Shown here: positions 42,603 to 50,896 of the stretch, one piece after another | How positions within the stretch are numbered: the first letter of the stretch is position 1 | How the letters are laid out: the number at the start of each line of letters is the position of its first letter | Origin: Caulobacter segnis | GTDB taxonomy: Bacteria > Pseudomonadota > Alphaproteobacteria > Caulobacterales > Caulobacteraceae | Assembly (NCBI RefSeq): GCF_003243465.1 | Contig: NZ_QFQZ01000017.1 | Location: forward strand, 4,127-68,126 | Reading direction: 5' to 3' | Length of the DNA stretch: 64,000 bases | Program-made: the position numbers and the translations under genes | Notes under the pieces: generated by a model | What the model was told of the DNA's origin: nothing | Seen by the model: the letters and a program-made list of their open reading frames with translations, nothing else | Databases searched by the model: none

Positions 42603-42900
42603 GAAAAAAATGGCCCCTCAATGGTAAAGCTCGCGATGGAGCGCGCGGGCAATTCAGCTCTCGCGCGAAGTCCATGCCTCCGTACGGAAGCGCTTTCCAG
42701 CGGCGACCGCAATGTTTCCGCCGCCGAACCGTCACATTTACTGAGGCTGTGACATCTTGCGCGCAGTCTTGTCCCCGGGGGGCGGAGGCGCCTGCTGAGT
42801 GGGCTTTTTCGCTGTGGCCCTGCGTCTTCCGGACGCAGCGCGCGGTCGGGAATCTCGGGCCATCCTGCCCTCGTGCTTGGGAAGGCTCCGGGAGATGGCC

Positions 42901-43056
42901 ATGGACGAGTTCATTCGCCGCAAGAATATCGAGCTGTTCCGCGCCAAGCTGCGGCGCGAGCCCGACCCCGAGATGCGCGAGACGCTCGAGCAGCTGCTCA
43001 AAGAATACGAAGCCCTGCCGCTGGGCGGCGGCGACAAGCCGCCGATCGCCGCTTAG
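42901..43056 (+). CDS. Small 51-residue conserved-type protein
   Basis: MDEFIRRKNIELFRAKLRRE and then DPEMRETLEQLLKEYEAL is the pattern of short helical proteins found widely in alphaproteobacteria, with no known function. I choose ATG 42901 because GGAG stands six bases before it; ATG 42895 and a longer frame to 42799 are alternatives. A CTGCGTC/GACGCAG hairpin lies at 42820-42838 in the leader. Confidence 0.7.
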   Translation: MDEFIRRKNIELFRAKLRREPDPEMRETLEQLLKEYEALPLGGGDKPPIAA

Positions 43057-43059
43057 CCC

Positions 43060-44439
43060 TCACGGACGCCCGGTCTCCGTCCACCCGCCGCCCAGCGCCT
43101 GGTACAGCGCCACGGCGTTCTGCAGCCGAGCCTCGCGCACCTGGGTCAGCGCCAGGTCCGTGGCCAGCAGGCCGCGCTGGGCGTCCAGCTCCTCCAGATA
43201 GGCGACATAGCCGGCCTGATAGCGCTTGCGGGCGTGGTCCAGGGCCGAGGCGGCGGCGGCGCGCTGGCGGACGGCGGCGGCCTCCTGCTCGGCGAGGCGG
43301 CCGGTCCCCTCGAGCGCGCTCTCGACCTCGCTGAAGGCGGTCAGCACGGCCTTGCGATAGGCGAAGGCGGCCTGGTCGCGGCGGGCGGCGGCGGCGTCGG
43401 ACTGGGCGCGCAGGCGACCGCCGTCGAACAGCGGCGCGAGGACGCTGGCGCCGACGCTCCAGACGGTCAGGGTGTCGACGTGCAGCACCGACAGCTCGCC
43501 GCCGGCGGCCGACAGGCGCACCTGCGGCAAGAAGGCCGCGCGCGCCGAGGTCAGGCTGGCGTCGGCGGCGACCAGGCTGGCCTCGGCCTGGGCGATGTCG
43601 GGGCGGCGGTTCAGCAGCGAAGAGGGCAGGGGTGCGCCGGGCTGCGGGATGACCAGTCCAGCCAGGCTCCCGCGCGGAATGGCCTGGGCGGTCTGGCCGA
43701 CCAGCAGGGCCAGGGCGCCTTCCTGGCGGCGGATCGCCAGCTCCAAGGCCGGGACGCGCTGGGCGGCGGCTTCAAGCTCGGCCTCGGCCTGGCGCAATTC
43801 CAGGTCGGAGGTCACGCCCTCCCTGGCCCGGCGACGGGCGCGGGCGGCCGATTCCTGGCGCGAGGCGAGGGTGGCGCGGGCGGTGGTCAGCTGGGCGTCC
43901 AGCGACAGCAGCGCCACATACGACCGCGCCACGGCTGCCGAGACCGACAGGCGGGCGGCGTCGCGGGCGTCGCGGCTGGCCTGCAGGCTGGCGCGGGCGG
44001 CGGTGTCGGCGGCGCGCACGCGGCCCCACAGATCGACCTCGTAGGCGACTTGCAGCTGGGGCTGGAAGGCCTGCAGGGTTTCCGGCTTGCCGAAGGCGCT
44101 GAGCTCGCGCTGCTTCTGGATGCCGGCCGAGGCCGTCAGCGACGGCAGCAGGGCGGCGCTGGCCTGGCGGGCCTGGGCCTCGGCCTCGCGCACCCGCGCC
44201 TCGGCCGCGCCGAGGTCGGCGTTGTAGGCCAGGGCGGCGGCGACCAGATCCGACAGATGCGGATCGCCGAACGCCTTCCACCACTCGGCGGCGGCGGCGT
44301 CTTCCGACGGGGTGGCCGCGGCGCGCCAGCCGGCCGGCGGCGTCACGGAGGCGGTCGCCGGCGGCGCGGTCCTGGGGCCCGGCGTGGTGCAGGCGGTCAG
44401 GGCGCTCAAGGCCGTCAGGCCGATAAGGGCGCGGCGCAT
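43060..44439 (-). CDS. Outer membrane efflux lipoprotein, NodT/TolC family
   Basis: A 459-residue channel protein. The start MRRALIGLTALSALTACTTP gives a lipobox at Cys17. The repeated helical halves (ADLGAAEARVREAEAQARQASAALLPSLTASAG and DASLTSARAAFLPQVRLSAAGG) and the GRRPDI-like signature (here NRRPDIAQAEASLVAADA) match OEP/NodT. It overlaps the stop codon of emrA, forming an EmrB-EmrA-NodT tripartite efflux system from inner to outer membrane. It is the last gene of that operon. Confidence 0.93.
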   Translation of the reverse strand: MRRALIGLTALSALTACTTPGPRTAPPATASVTPPAGWRAAATPSEDAAAAEWWKAFGDPHLSDLVAAALAYNADLGAAEARVREAEAQARQASAALLPSLTASAGIQKQRELSAFGKPETLQAFQPQLQVAYEVDLWGRVRAADTAARASLQASRDARDAARLSVSAAVARSYVALLSLDAQLTTARATLASRQESAARARRRAREGVTSDLELRQAEAELEAAAQRVPALELAIRRQEGALALLVGQTAQAIPRGSLAGLVIPQPGAPLPSSLLNRRPDIAQAEASLVAADASLTSARAAFLPQVRLSAAGGELSVLHVDTLTVWSVGASVLAPLFDGGRLRAQSDAAAARRDQAAFAYRKAVLTAFSEVESALEGTGRLAEQEAAAVRQRAAAASALDHARKRYQAGYVAYLEELDAQRGLLATDLALTQVREARLQNAVALYQALGGGWTETGRP

Positions 44440-45569
44440 CAGCGGCGGCCCTTGCCGGCGGTGTCGACCTGCGCCTCCACCGACATGCCCGGACGTAGGC
44501 GGGCCAGATCCGGCTGGCCGGCGTCGAGCACGATCCGCACCGGCAGGCGCTGGGCGATCTTGGTGAAGTTGCCCGTGGCGTTCTGCGGCGGCAGGATGCT
44601 GAACTCCGAGCCGGTGGCGGGCGAGACCTGCTCGACGCGGCCCGTGAAGCGCTGGTCGCCCAGGGCGTCGACCGTGACGCTGGCGCTCTGGCCCGGGCTC
44701 ATCCGACCCGCCTGGCGCTCCTTGAAGTTGGCGATCACCCAGCGCTGCGGCGGCACCAGCGAGACCAGCTGCGTGCCGGCGGTGGCCCATTGCCCCTGAC
44801 GCACCCCGAGCTGGCCCAGCTGGCCGTCGGCCGGGGCGGCGACGATGGTGTTGGCCAGGTCGATCTCGGCCAGGCGAAGGGCGGCCTTGGCGGCCGCGAC
44901 GGCCGCTTTCAATCCCTCGCGCGACACGCCGACCGAGCGGATGTCCTGGCGGGCGATCTCGCCGCCGGCCCTGGCCGAGGCGAGCGCCGCCTCGGCGGCG
45001 CGGAGTGAGGCGCGGGCCTGGTCGCGTTCGCGCAGGGACACCGAGCCGTCGGTGGCCAGCTCGGCGACCCGGGCCATGTCGGCGCGGGCCCGCTCGACCT
45101 GGGCCTGGGCCGAGCCGATGTCGGCCTCGCGGCTCTTCAGGGCGGCCTCGCGCGCGGCCTGGGCCTGGGCCGAGTTGGCGAGGTCGGCCTCGCGCGCCGC
45201 CAGGGTGGCGCGGGCCTGGTCCACGCGCTGGGCGTAGATGCGCTGGTCGATCTCGAACAGCGGCTGGCCCTTGCGGACGGTCTGGAAGTCCTGGGCCATG
45301 ACCTTGACGACATAGCCGCTGAGCTGGGGCGCCACGACGGTGACCTGGCCGCGGACATAGGCGTTGTCGGTGCGCTGCACGGAGCCACCGAACGGGGGCA
45401 GCTTCCACAGGAACAGGATCAGCACGATCACGCCCAGGGTGATCATGGCGGTGAGGAAGATCGCGTAGCCGCTGGGCGGCTTGGGCCGGGCCGGCGGCGG
45501 GGCGGCGGAGGCGGCGCGGTCTTCCGGCTGCGGCGCCGATTGGGGCGCGGACGGGGTCGCGTCGGTCAT
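44439..45569 (-). CDS. emrA: EmrA-like membrane fusion protein
   Basis: A 376-residue periplasmic adaptor. One N-terminal membrane segment (about 37-56), then a biotinyl-lipoyl-like strand TDNAYVRGQVTVVAPQLSGYV and a long Ala-rich coiled-coil hairpin (about 110-220), and the barrel with VIANFKERQAGRMSPGQSASV. These are EmrA/HlyD features. It overlaps emrB by four bases upstream and nodT downstream. It links the pump and the outer membrane channel. Confidence 0.94.
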   Translation of the reverse strand: MTDATPSAPQSAPQPEDRAASAAPPPARPKPPSGYAIFLTAMITLGVIVLILFLWKLPPFGGSVQRTDNAYVRGQVTVVAPQLSGYVVKVMAQDFQTVRKGQPLFEIDQRIYAQRVDQARATLAAREADLANSAQAQAAREAALKSREADIGSAQAQVERARADMARVAELATDGSVSLRERDQARASLRAAEAALASARAGGEIARQDIRSVGVSREGLKAAVAAAKAALRLAEIDLANTIVAAPADGQLGQLGVRQGQWATAGTQLVSLVPPQRWVIANFKERQAGRMSPGQSASVTVDALGDQRFTGRVEQVSPATGSEFSILPPQNATGNFTKIAQRLPVRIVLDAGQPDLARLRPGMSVEAQVDTAGKGRR

Positions 45570-47251
45570 GCGGTCTCTCGGGCTGGAATGGTGGAGGGCG
45601 GCGTCGCGGGCGTCGTCCCGCCCTGGGCCTTCATGCGCAGGGCCAGGCGGACGAACAGGAAGCCGGCGTAGAAGAACTGGACGAGGGCGACGACGCCGAC
45701 CACCAGGAAGACGTCGTTGAAGGCCAGGACGGTGGCCTGCTGCGTCACCTGCTGGGTCAGCAGCACGCTGGCGTCGGCGGCGCGCAGGGCGGGATCGGCC
45801 TGGGTCGAGGCGTAGACGCCGCCATAGGTCTGCAGCGTCGCCGCGACGGTCGGATCGGCGCCGGTCAGGCGCTCGGCCAGGCCCACGGCGTGCTGCTGGG
45901 TCCGCACGGTCTGCAAGGTCCCCAGCATGGCCGCGCCGAACAGGCCGCCCAGGTTCTGGGCGACGCCGAACATCACCGAGAAGGTGATGATCGAGCCCAG
46001 GCCCCGGGTCAGCAACTGGCCGATGCCGAACATGAACGACGGCCCCAGGAACATGGTGGCGGCGAAGGCCAGCAGGGCCTGGCTGAAATAGAGCTCGGCC
46101 GGGCCGGTCTGCGGCGTGGAGCGGGCGTCGAGGAAGGCGGCGACGGCGATCAGCAGGACCGAGCCGAGGAACTGGGCGGGAATCGTCTTCTGGGTCAGGG
46201 TCACGGCGCTGACCACCAGGCCGGCGGCCGTCGCGGCCAGGACGATGGCGTATAGCAGGCGCTGCTGCTCCTGGGCGAAGCCCAGGGCCTGCATCAGGCC
46301 CGCCGCGCCGACCGTCTGCTCCGACAGGATGACCCGCACCAGGGCCACGTTCAGGCAGAAGCGCAGGAAGGTCCCGGTGGCCACCCAGCGGGTGTCGATC
46401 AGCGGGTGGGTCCGGCGATGCTCGACCACGCCGCCCGCCGCCAGCAGGATGACCGCGGCGATCAGGCACCAGCCGATCCACGGCGCCTCGAACCACCAGA
46501 CGATGCGCCCCAGACCCAGCACGGCGACGATCAGACCAAGACCCCCGCCCAGCAGGGCGAAGGTCAGGGCGTCGACGCCCTCGAACACGTGGATGCGCAT
46601 GCCCTGCGGCAGGCGGAACAGCCAGACCATCGCCAGGCACAGGGCCGCGAGGCTGGCCTCCAGCGCGTAGAGGCCGTGCCAGTAGGCGGCGTCCAGCAGG
46701 CTGGTCGAGATCACCCGCGCCAGGGGCGAGCCCAGCTGCGAGACCCCGACCCCCAGCACCAGCGCCCCGATCCGGAACGAGGCGGGGAAGGCCTGCAGCA
46801 TGTAGAACATGGCCAGCGCGGTCAGGGCCGCCGCGCCGACGCCGCTGATCGCTCGCAGGACCAGGGCCATGGCGAAGTTGTCCAGTACGAGGTGGGCGAA
46901 GGCCGCCACCGTGTAGAGCACCAGGAACACCAGGGCGAACCGGCGGATGCCGAACTGCTGGCGGTACTTCACCAGCAGCAGGTTCATCGAGATGTTGGTC
47001 ATCACGTAGATGGTGGTCAGCCAGGCGCCTTCCGTCGGCGTCAGGCCCAGCGACCCCTGGATGGCCGGCAGGTTGACCTGGATCAGGGCCTGGCCCAGCG
47101 AGCCGGTGATCCCGATCAGCAGGCTGATCAGGCCGTGGATGATCCGGAACTGGATCGGAAAGTAAGGCGTCGACGGCGAGCCGGGCAGGAACGGCCGTTC
47201 GTGCGGAAGCCAGTCCGGCGTCGGTCCGATCTGTTGGCCGTGTTGCGGCAT
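45566..47251 (-). CDS. emrB: EmrB/QacA-type MFS drug transporter
   Basis: A 561-residue DHA2-family MFS transporter with about fourteen membrane segments. ITGSLGQALIQVNLPAIQGSLG and WLTTIYVMTNISMNLLLVKYRQQFGIRR resemble motifs of the family, though the usual motif A is weaker than in drug/proton antiporters. A soluble loop near 470-510 precedes the last helix. It starts the three-gene efflux operon. No regulator is adjacent. Confidence 0.92.
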   Translation of the reverse strand: MPQHGQQIGPTPDWLPHERPFLPGSPSTPYFPIQFRIIHGLISLLIGITGSLGQALIQVNLPAIQGSLGLTPTEGAWLTTIYVMTNISMNLLLVKYRQQFGIRRFALVFLVLYTVAAFAHLVLDNFAMALVLRAISGVGAAALTALAMFYMLQAFPASFRIGALVLGVGVSQLGSPLARVISTSLLDAAYWHGLYALEASLAALCLAMVWLFRLPQGMRIHVFEGVDALTFALLGGGLGLIVAVLGLGRIVWWFEAPWIGWCLIAAVILLAAGGVVEHRRTHPLIDTRWVATGTFLRFCLNVALVRVILSEQTVGAAGLMQALGFAQEQQRLLYAIVLAATAAGLVVSAVTLTQKTIPAQFLGSVLLIAVAAFLDARSTPQTGPAELYFSQALLAFAATMFLGPSFMFGIGQLLTRGLGSIITFSVMFGVAQNLGGLFGAAMLGTLQTVRTQQHAVGLAERLTGADPTVAATLQTYGGVYASTQADPALRAADASVLLTQQVTQQATVLAFNDVFLVVGVVALVQFFYAGFLFVRLALRMKAQGGTTPATPPSTIPARETA

Positions 47252-47352
47252 GGAGCCTCGCTGTGAGCGCGTCTTTTACCGCGCGAGGCCTGCACGGCAA
47301 GGTTTAGAATGCCGCGTTCCGTCGACATGCCGACACTGCTAACGCGTGACGC

Positions 47353-47383
47353 ACAAAAAAGGGCCGCCGGTCTCCCGGCGGCC
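47353..47383 (-). terminator. Terminator of the blaI-blaR operon
   Basis: On the minus strand a 9-bp stem (47383-47375 with 47370-47362) is followed by CTTTTTTGTG. Strong terminator 23 bases after the blaR-like stop codon. Confidence 0.9.
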
Positions 47384-47405
47384 TTCGCTTTGCTGCCTGA
47401 CGATC

Positions 47406-48614
47406 TCAGGCCTTGGGCCCGACCGCGAAGACGAGCGGGATCGTGACCTGGCCGCCGGCCACGGGCTTTCCGTCCAGGGTCTGGGGGCGCATCTGGAAGA
47501 TTTCGGCCAGTTGCAGGGCCGCCGCGCCGAAGCCGTGGTCGCCGGGGCTTTCGCTCCTGACCTTGCAGCGGGTCAGGCGGCCGGTGGTCAGCACCCGGCA
47601 ATCGATGACCGCTCGGCCCTCTAGGTTCGCCGCCGCGGCCGTCGCCGGGTAGAAGCGCGCCATGTCCTCGGCCGTGGGTTTGATCGCCCAGTCGGGCTTG
47701 GTGATCGCGGGGGCGGGGCGCGCCTCGGCGGCCCAGACCGCGCCGGCGCCGGCGAGGCCGACGAGCGCGGCCAGGGCGAGGCCCGCGGCCTTTCGCGCCG
47801 GGCTCTTGGCGGGGATGTTCAGCATGACCAGTCGCTCCTTCAGGGTGTGGGCGCCGCCGGCCGGCCAAGGGCAGCCGAACGGGACGACGCGGGGGGTGAT
47901 CACGGCGCCGAGCAGGGTCTCGGCATAGAGCCGCCGGGCCTGCGGGCGGCGGGACAGCACGGCCTCGTCGCAGGCCATCTCCTGGTCCAGCCGCAGGCGG
48001 CGAGCGCCCAGGTGCGCCAGCGGGTTGAACCAGGCCAGGCAGTGGACGGCGACGACCAGCGCGTTGATCAGGGCGTCGCCGCGCGCCAGATGGACCCGCT
48101 CGTGCGCCAGAACGAGATCCCGGGCCTCGCCCTGGAAGCACGTTTCGAAATCGGCCGGCAGCACGATGCGTGGCCAGGGGCGGGCGAGCACCATCGGCCC
48201 GGTCCCGACATGGCGGCCGCGCAGCAGGGTCGGATCGCGCGGGTCCGGGGTCAGCTTTCCCAGCGACCGCGTGAACCGCATCTGGCGAACGACGAAGACC
48301 GCCGCGTTGGCCACCGCGCCGACAAGCCATATCAGGATCAGCGCCCTCGCCACGGCCTCGGTGGCCAGGACCGCCGGAACCACCTGGCCCGCCGCGCGGC
48401 TGGCGCTCGCCACGATGGGGGCCACGGACGTCGCGGCGACGGGAGCGGGGAGCAGGGCGGCCAAGGCGCACAGGGGCGGGGTCAGCCAAAGCAGATAGGC
48501 GGCCAGGGCGCCGAACCGCCGCCGGACGGGCGCGCGCAGGCTCATGACGAGCGCGACGCCGGCCGCCAGGGCCAGGTTGCCGCCGACGATCTCGGAAAGG
48601 ACGGCCGCGCTCAC
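47406..48614 (-). CDS. BlaR1/M56 sensor peptidase with TonB-like C-terminus
   Basis: A 402-residue inner membrane protein. An M56 domain with several membrane segments (about 10-110) contains the zinc site LAHERVHLARGD (HExxH) and LDQEMACDEAVL. Another membrane segment follows (near 285-303). The C-terminal 100 residues are a TonB-like periplasmic domain (DMARFYPATAAAANLEGRAVIDCRV and IFQMRPQTLDGKPVAG) in place of the beta-lactam-binding domain of true BlaR1. Start is GTG 48614 overlapping blaI. It probably cleaves the repressor on an unknown envelope signal. Confidence 0.85.
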   Translation of the reverse strand: MSAAVLSEIVGGNLALAAGVALVMSLRAPVRRRFGALAAYLLWLTPPLCALAALLPAPVAATSVAPIVASASRAAGQVVPAVLATEAVARALILIWLVGAVANAAVFVVRQMRFTRSLGKLTPDPRDPTLLRGRHVGTGPMVLARPWPRIVLPADFETCFQGEARDLVLAHERVHLARGDALINALVVAVHCLAWFNPLAHLGARRLRLDQEMACDEAVLSRRPQARRLYAETLLGAVITPRVVPFGCPWPAGGAHTLKERLVMLNIPAKSPARKAAGLALAALVGLAGAGAVWAAEARPAPAITKPDWAIKPTAEDMARFYPATAAAANLEGRAVIDCRVLTTGRLTRCKVRSESPGDHGFGAAALQLAEIFQMRPQTLDGKPVAGGQVTIPLVFAVGPKA

Positions 48615-48973
48615 TTGCCGATCCTCTCGACCAGGGCCTTCAGCTCGGCGATGTCCTCGTCGCTGAGCTTCTCGGTCTCCGAGAAGTGCATGACCAGTGG
48701 GGCCAGGCGGCCGTCGAACAGCCGGTCCAGCAGGCCCTGGCTCTCGCCCTGCACATAGTCGCGCCGGCTCAGCAGCGGGGAATAGAGATAGCGGCGCCCA
48801 TCGGCCCTCGCGGCCACGGCCTTCTTCTTCACCAGCCGGCTGATCAGCACCTTGACCGTGCCCTCGGTCCAGGCCTGGGGCGCGCACACCTGCGCCATGA
48901 TCGCCTCGGAGGTCAGGGGGCTCTCCCGCCACAACGCCTCCATGACCACGCTCTCAGCCGCGCTGATCTTCAT
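48611..48973 (-). CDS. blaI: BlaI/MecI-type repressor
   Basis: A 120-residue winged-helix repressor. KISAAESVVMEALWRESPLTSEAI, WTEGTVKVLISRLVKKKAVA and GRRYLYSPLLSRRDYV are family-typical. Proteolysis by BlaR-type sensors releases the DNA. A long perfect inverted repeat stands 10 bases upstream and is a clear operator, so the operon is autoregulated. ATG at 48973 is chosen over 48991, because the latter lies inside the operator. Confidence 0.93.
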   Translation of the reverse strand: MKISAAESVVMEALWRESPLTSEAIMAQVCAPQAWTEGTVKVLISRLVKKKAVAARADGRRYLYSPLLSRRDYVQGESQGLLDRLFDGRLAPLVMHFSETEKLSDEDIAELKALVERIGK

Positions 48974-48982
48974 GTCCGCCTC

Positions 48983-49024
48983 CGATGACAAGTGTCAACG
49001 AGCCGACGTTGACACTTGTCATCG
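48983..49024. promoter_or_regulatory. BlaI operator, long inverted repeat
   Basis: Two perfect 16-base arms (48983-48998 and 49009-49024) are inverted around a 10-base spacer. Each arm contains the near-palindrome TGACAAGTGTCA or TGACACTTGTCA, resembling the TACA/TGTA dyad bound by BlaI/MecI. A pair of dyads suits two BlaI dimers. It directly precedes blaI and may also serve the AraC gene 100 bp on the other side. Confidence 0.85.
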
Positions 49025-49121
49025 AACTCGTCAACCGCCGTTCGGGGACTTGTCCGATCCTTACCACCGTGTCGGAATGGCCTTGGGCTAGGCTTAGCCG
49101 AGGCCGTGGAGGAGCTTGCCG

Positions 49122-49949
49122 ATGACGCCGCTGTTCCTGACCTTGCCGCCGAGTCCGGCCCTGGCTGGCTGGGTCGCGCGGCACCAGGTCATTCGGCTGC
49201 GCTTTCCGGCCGGACAGCGCGCGCCGATCAAGCCCTACTGGCCGCGGCCCGCTTGCGCCCTGGCCTTCTACCCCCGCGACCGCGAGGCGTTGGTCGATGG
49301 GCGGGGACGCGAAACGATCAAGCCGCGCGCCGCCCTGATCGGACAGCCGACCGAACTGACGCGGCGGGCGGGCGGCGCCGACTTCTGCGTCTACCAGATC
49401 GAGTTCGAACCCGGAGCCCTGCGGCGGCTGAGCGGGTTGTCGATGGCTGAACTCACCGACCAGACTCTCGACGCCGAGGCGGTGTTTCCTGATCTGCGCG
49501 CGGTCGCGGATCGGATCGCCGAGGCGTCCACCGCTCAGGCCATGGTCGCGACGGCGGAGGCCTGGCTGGCGCCGCGCGTGGCCGCCTGCCGCCGCGACCC
49601 CGACGGCGTGGATTGGGCGGCGGCGCGACTGATCGCGGGCGAGGCCGGATCGCTGGACCGGCTGGCGCGCCGGATCGATCGGGCCCCGCGCGCCTTCCAC
49701 CGCGCTTTTCGCCATCGCCTGGGCGTCAGTCCCAAGCTCTTCGCCCGCATCGCGCGGCTGGACCGGCTGATCCGCGCGCGCAACGCCGATCCGGCGGCGG
49801 ACTGGCTGAGCCTGGCGATCGGCGCGGGCTACTACGACCACCAGCATATGGCGCGGGATTTCCGGGACCTGTGCGGGGTTGGCCCCTCGCGCTTTCTCGC
49901 CGCCGAGGCCGCGGCGCCCGAGCGGCGGTTCGGCATAGCCGAGCGCTAG
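49122..49949 (+). CDS. AraC-family regulator
   Basis: A 275-residue regulator. The C-terminal AraC domain is seen as IDRAPRAFHRAFRHRLGVSPKLFARIARLDRL and WLSLAIGAGYYDHQHMARDFRDLCGVGPSRFL, the two helix-turn-helix units. The N-terminal 150 residues are a sensing domain with no cupin motif I can name (DUF6597-like arrangement is possible). ATG 49122 follows GGAGGAG. The membrane protein gene 58 bp downstream on the same strand is a likely partner or target. Confidence 0.85.
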   Translation: MTPLFLTLPPSPALAGWVARHQVIRLRFPAGQRAPIKPYWPRPACALAFYPRDREALVDGRGRETIKPRAALIGQPTELTRRAGGADFCVYQIEFEPGALRRLSGLSMAELTDQTLDAEAVFPDLRAVADRIAEASTAQAMVATAEAWLAPRVAACRRDPDGVDWAAARLIAGEAGSLDRLARRIDRAPRAFHRAFRHRLGVSPKLFARIARLDRLIRARNADPAADWLSLAIGAGYYDHQHMARDFRDLCGVGPSRFLAAEAAAPERRFGIAER

Positions 49950-50007
49950 GACTCGCGATTGTCGTCAAGTCGTGGTCAAAGGATGTGGGATAACGGGGGT
50001 ATTTGAT

Positions 50008-50811
50008 ATGTCGGACGCGGTTCTGGATATCGGCGGGCGAGGGGCGGGCGCGAGCCCGACGGCGGGATCGGCCGCGCGCGGCGACCTGGTCTTCTTTCGG
50101 ACCCTGATCACGGCCATGGCCGTCGTCGAGGTCGCCGGCTTCGTGCTGCAGCTGGCCATGGGGCGCTCGAGCTTCGGGGCGCCGCTGATCGTGCACTTCC
50201 ACGCGGTGGTGTTCATGGGCTGGGTGGCGATCGTCGTGACCCAGGCCTGGCTCGTGAGCGGCGGCGCGTTGCGGGTCCACCGGACGCTGGGCACCGTGGC
50301 GCTGGCCTGGATGCTGGCGATGGTGGTCCTGGGGCCGCTGGTCACGCTGGCGGGGATGCGCGCCGGACGCACGCCCTTCTTCTTCCAGCCGCAGCACTTC
50401 ATCCTGGCCAATCCAGCGACCCTGCTCGGCGCGGTGGGCCTGTTCGCGGCCGCCGTCGTGCTGCGCAAGACGCGCGACTGGCACATGCGCCTGCAGGTCG
50501 GATCGTTCACGATGCTGATGGGGCCGGGGCTTGGCCGCATCCTGCCGCTGCCGTTCCTCAAGCCCTATGCGTTCGAGGTCGCCGCCGGGGCGGCGGTGAT
50601 CTTCCCACTGATCGGGCTCGTGCGAGATTGGCGGGTCCGCGGAAGGCCGCATCCGGCGTGGTTGTGGACGATCGGCGTGCTGGCCGCGTCGCTGATCGGG
50701 GCGCGGGTCCTGGCGCTGTCGCCGGCCGGGGACGCGATCTACGCCGCCGTGGCCAAGGGCGCGCCCGCCGCGCCGGCGGACGGCCGAGCCTTCCCCAAGC
50801 CGCCGTTCTGA
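50008..50811 (+). CDS. Multi-pass membrane protein of unknown function
   Basis: A 267-residue protein with about seven hydrophobic segments (for example LIVHFHAVVFMGWVAIVV, then LAWMLAMVVLGPLVTLAG). Conserved-looking His residues in HFHAVV and QPQHFIL lie at membrane edges, as in haem- or metal-binding membrane proteins, but I recognise no family. GGGGG precedes ATG 50008. It is on the same strand and close behind the AraC gene, which may regulate it. Ends in a Pro/Ala tail. Confidence 0.65.
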   Translation: MSDAVLDIGGRGAGASPTAGSAARGDLVFFRTLITAMAVVEVAGFVLQLAMGRSSFGAPLIVHFHAVVFMGWVAIVVTQAWLVSGGALRVHRTLGTVALAWMLAMVVLGPLVTLAGMRAGRTPFFFQPQHFILANPATLLGAVGLFAAAVVLRKTRDWHMRLQVGSFTMLMGPGLGRILPLPFLKPYAFEVAAGAAVIFPLIGLVRDWRVRGRPHPAWLWTIGVLAASLIGARVLALSPAGDAIYAAVAKGAPAAPADGRAFPKPPF

Positions 50812-50826
50812 GCGGGGCGCGAACGC

Positions 50827-50856
50827 AAAAGGGGCCGGTGATCGCTCACCGGCCCC
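50827..50856 (-). terminator. Terminator of the M13 peptidase gene
   Basis: An 11-bp perfect stem (50831-50841 with 50846-50856) with a four-base loop; on the minus strand it is followed by TTTTGCG. It serves the peptidase gene ending at 50897, since the plus-strand side has no T run. Confidence 0.8.
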
Positions 50857-50896
50857 CATGCGGCCCGTCACCGACGGGCGCGGGATCGTCTGGAAA

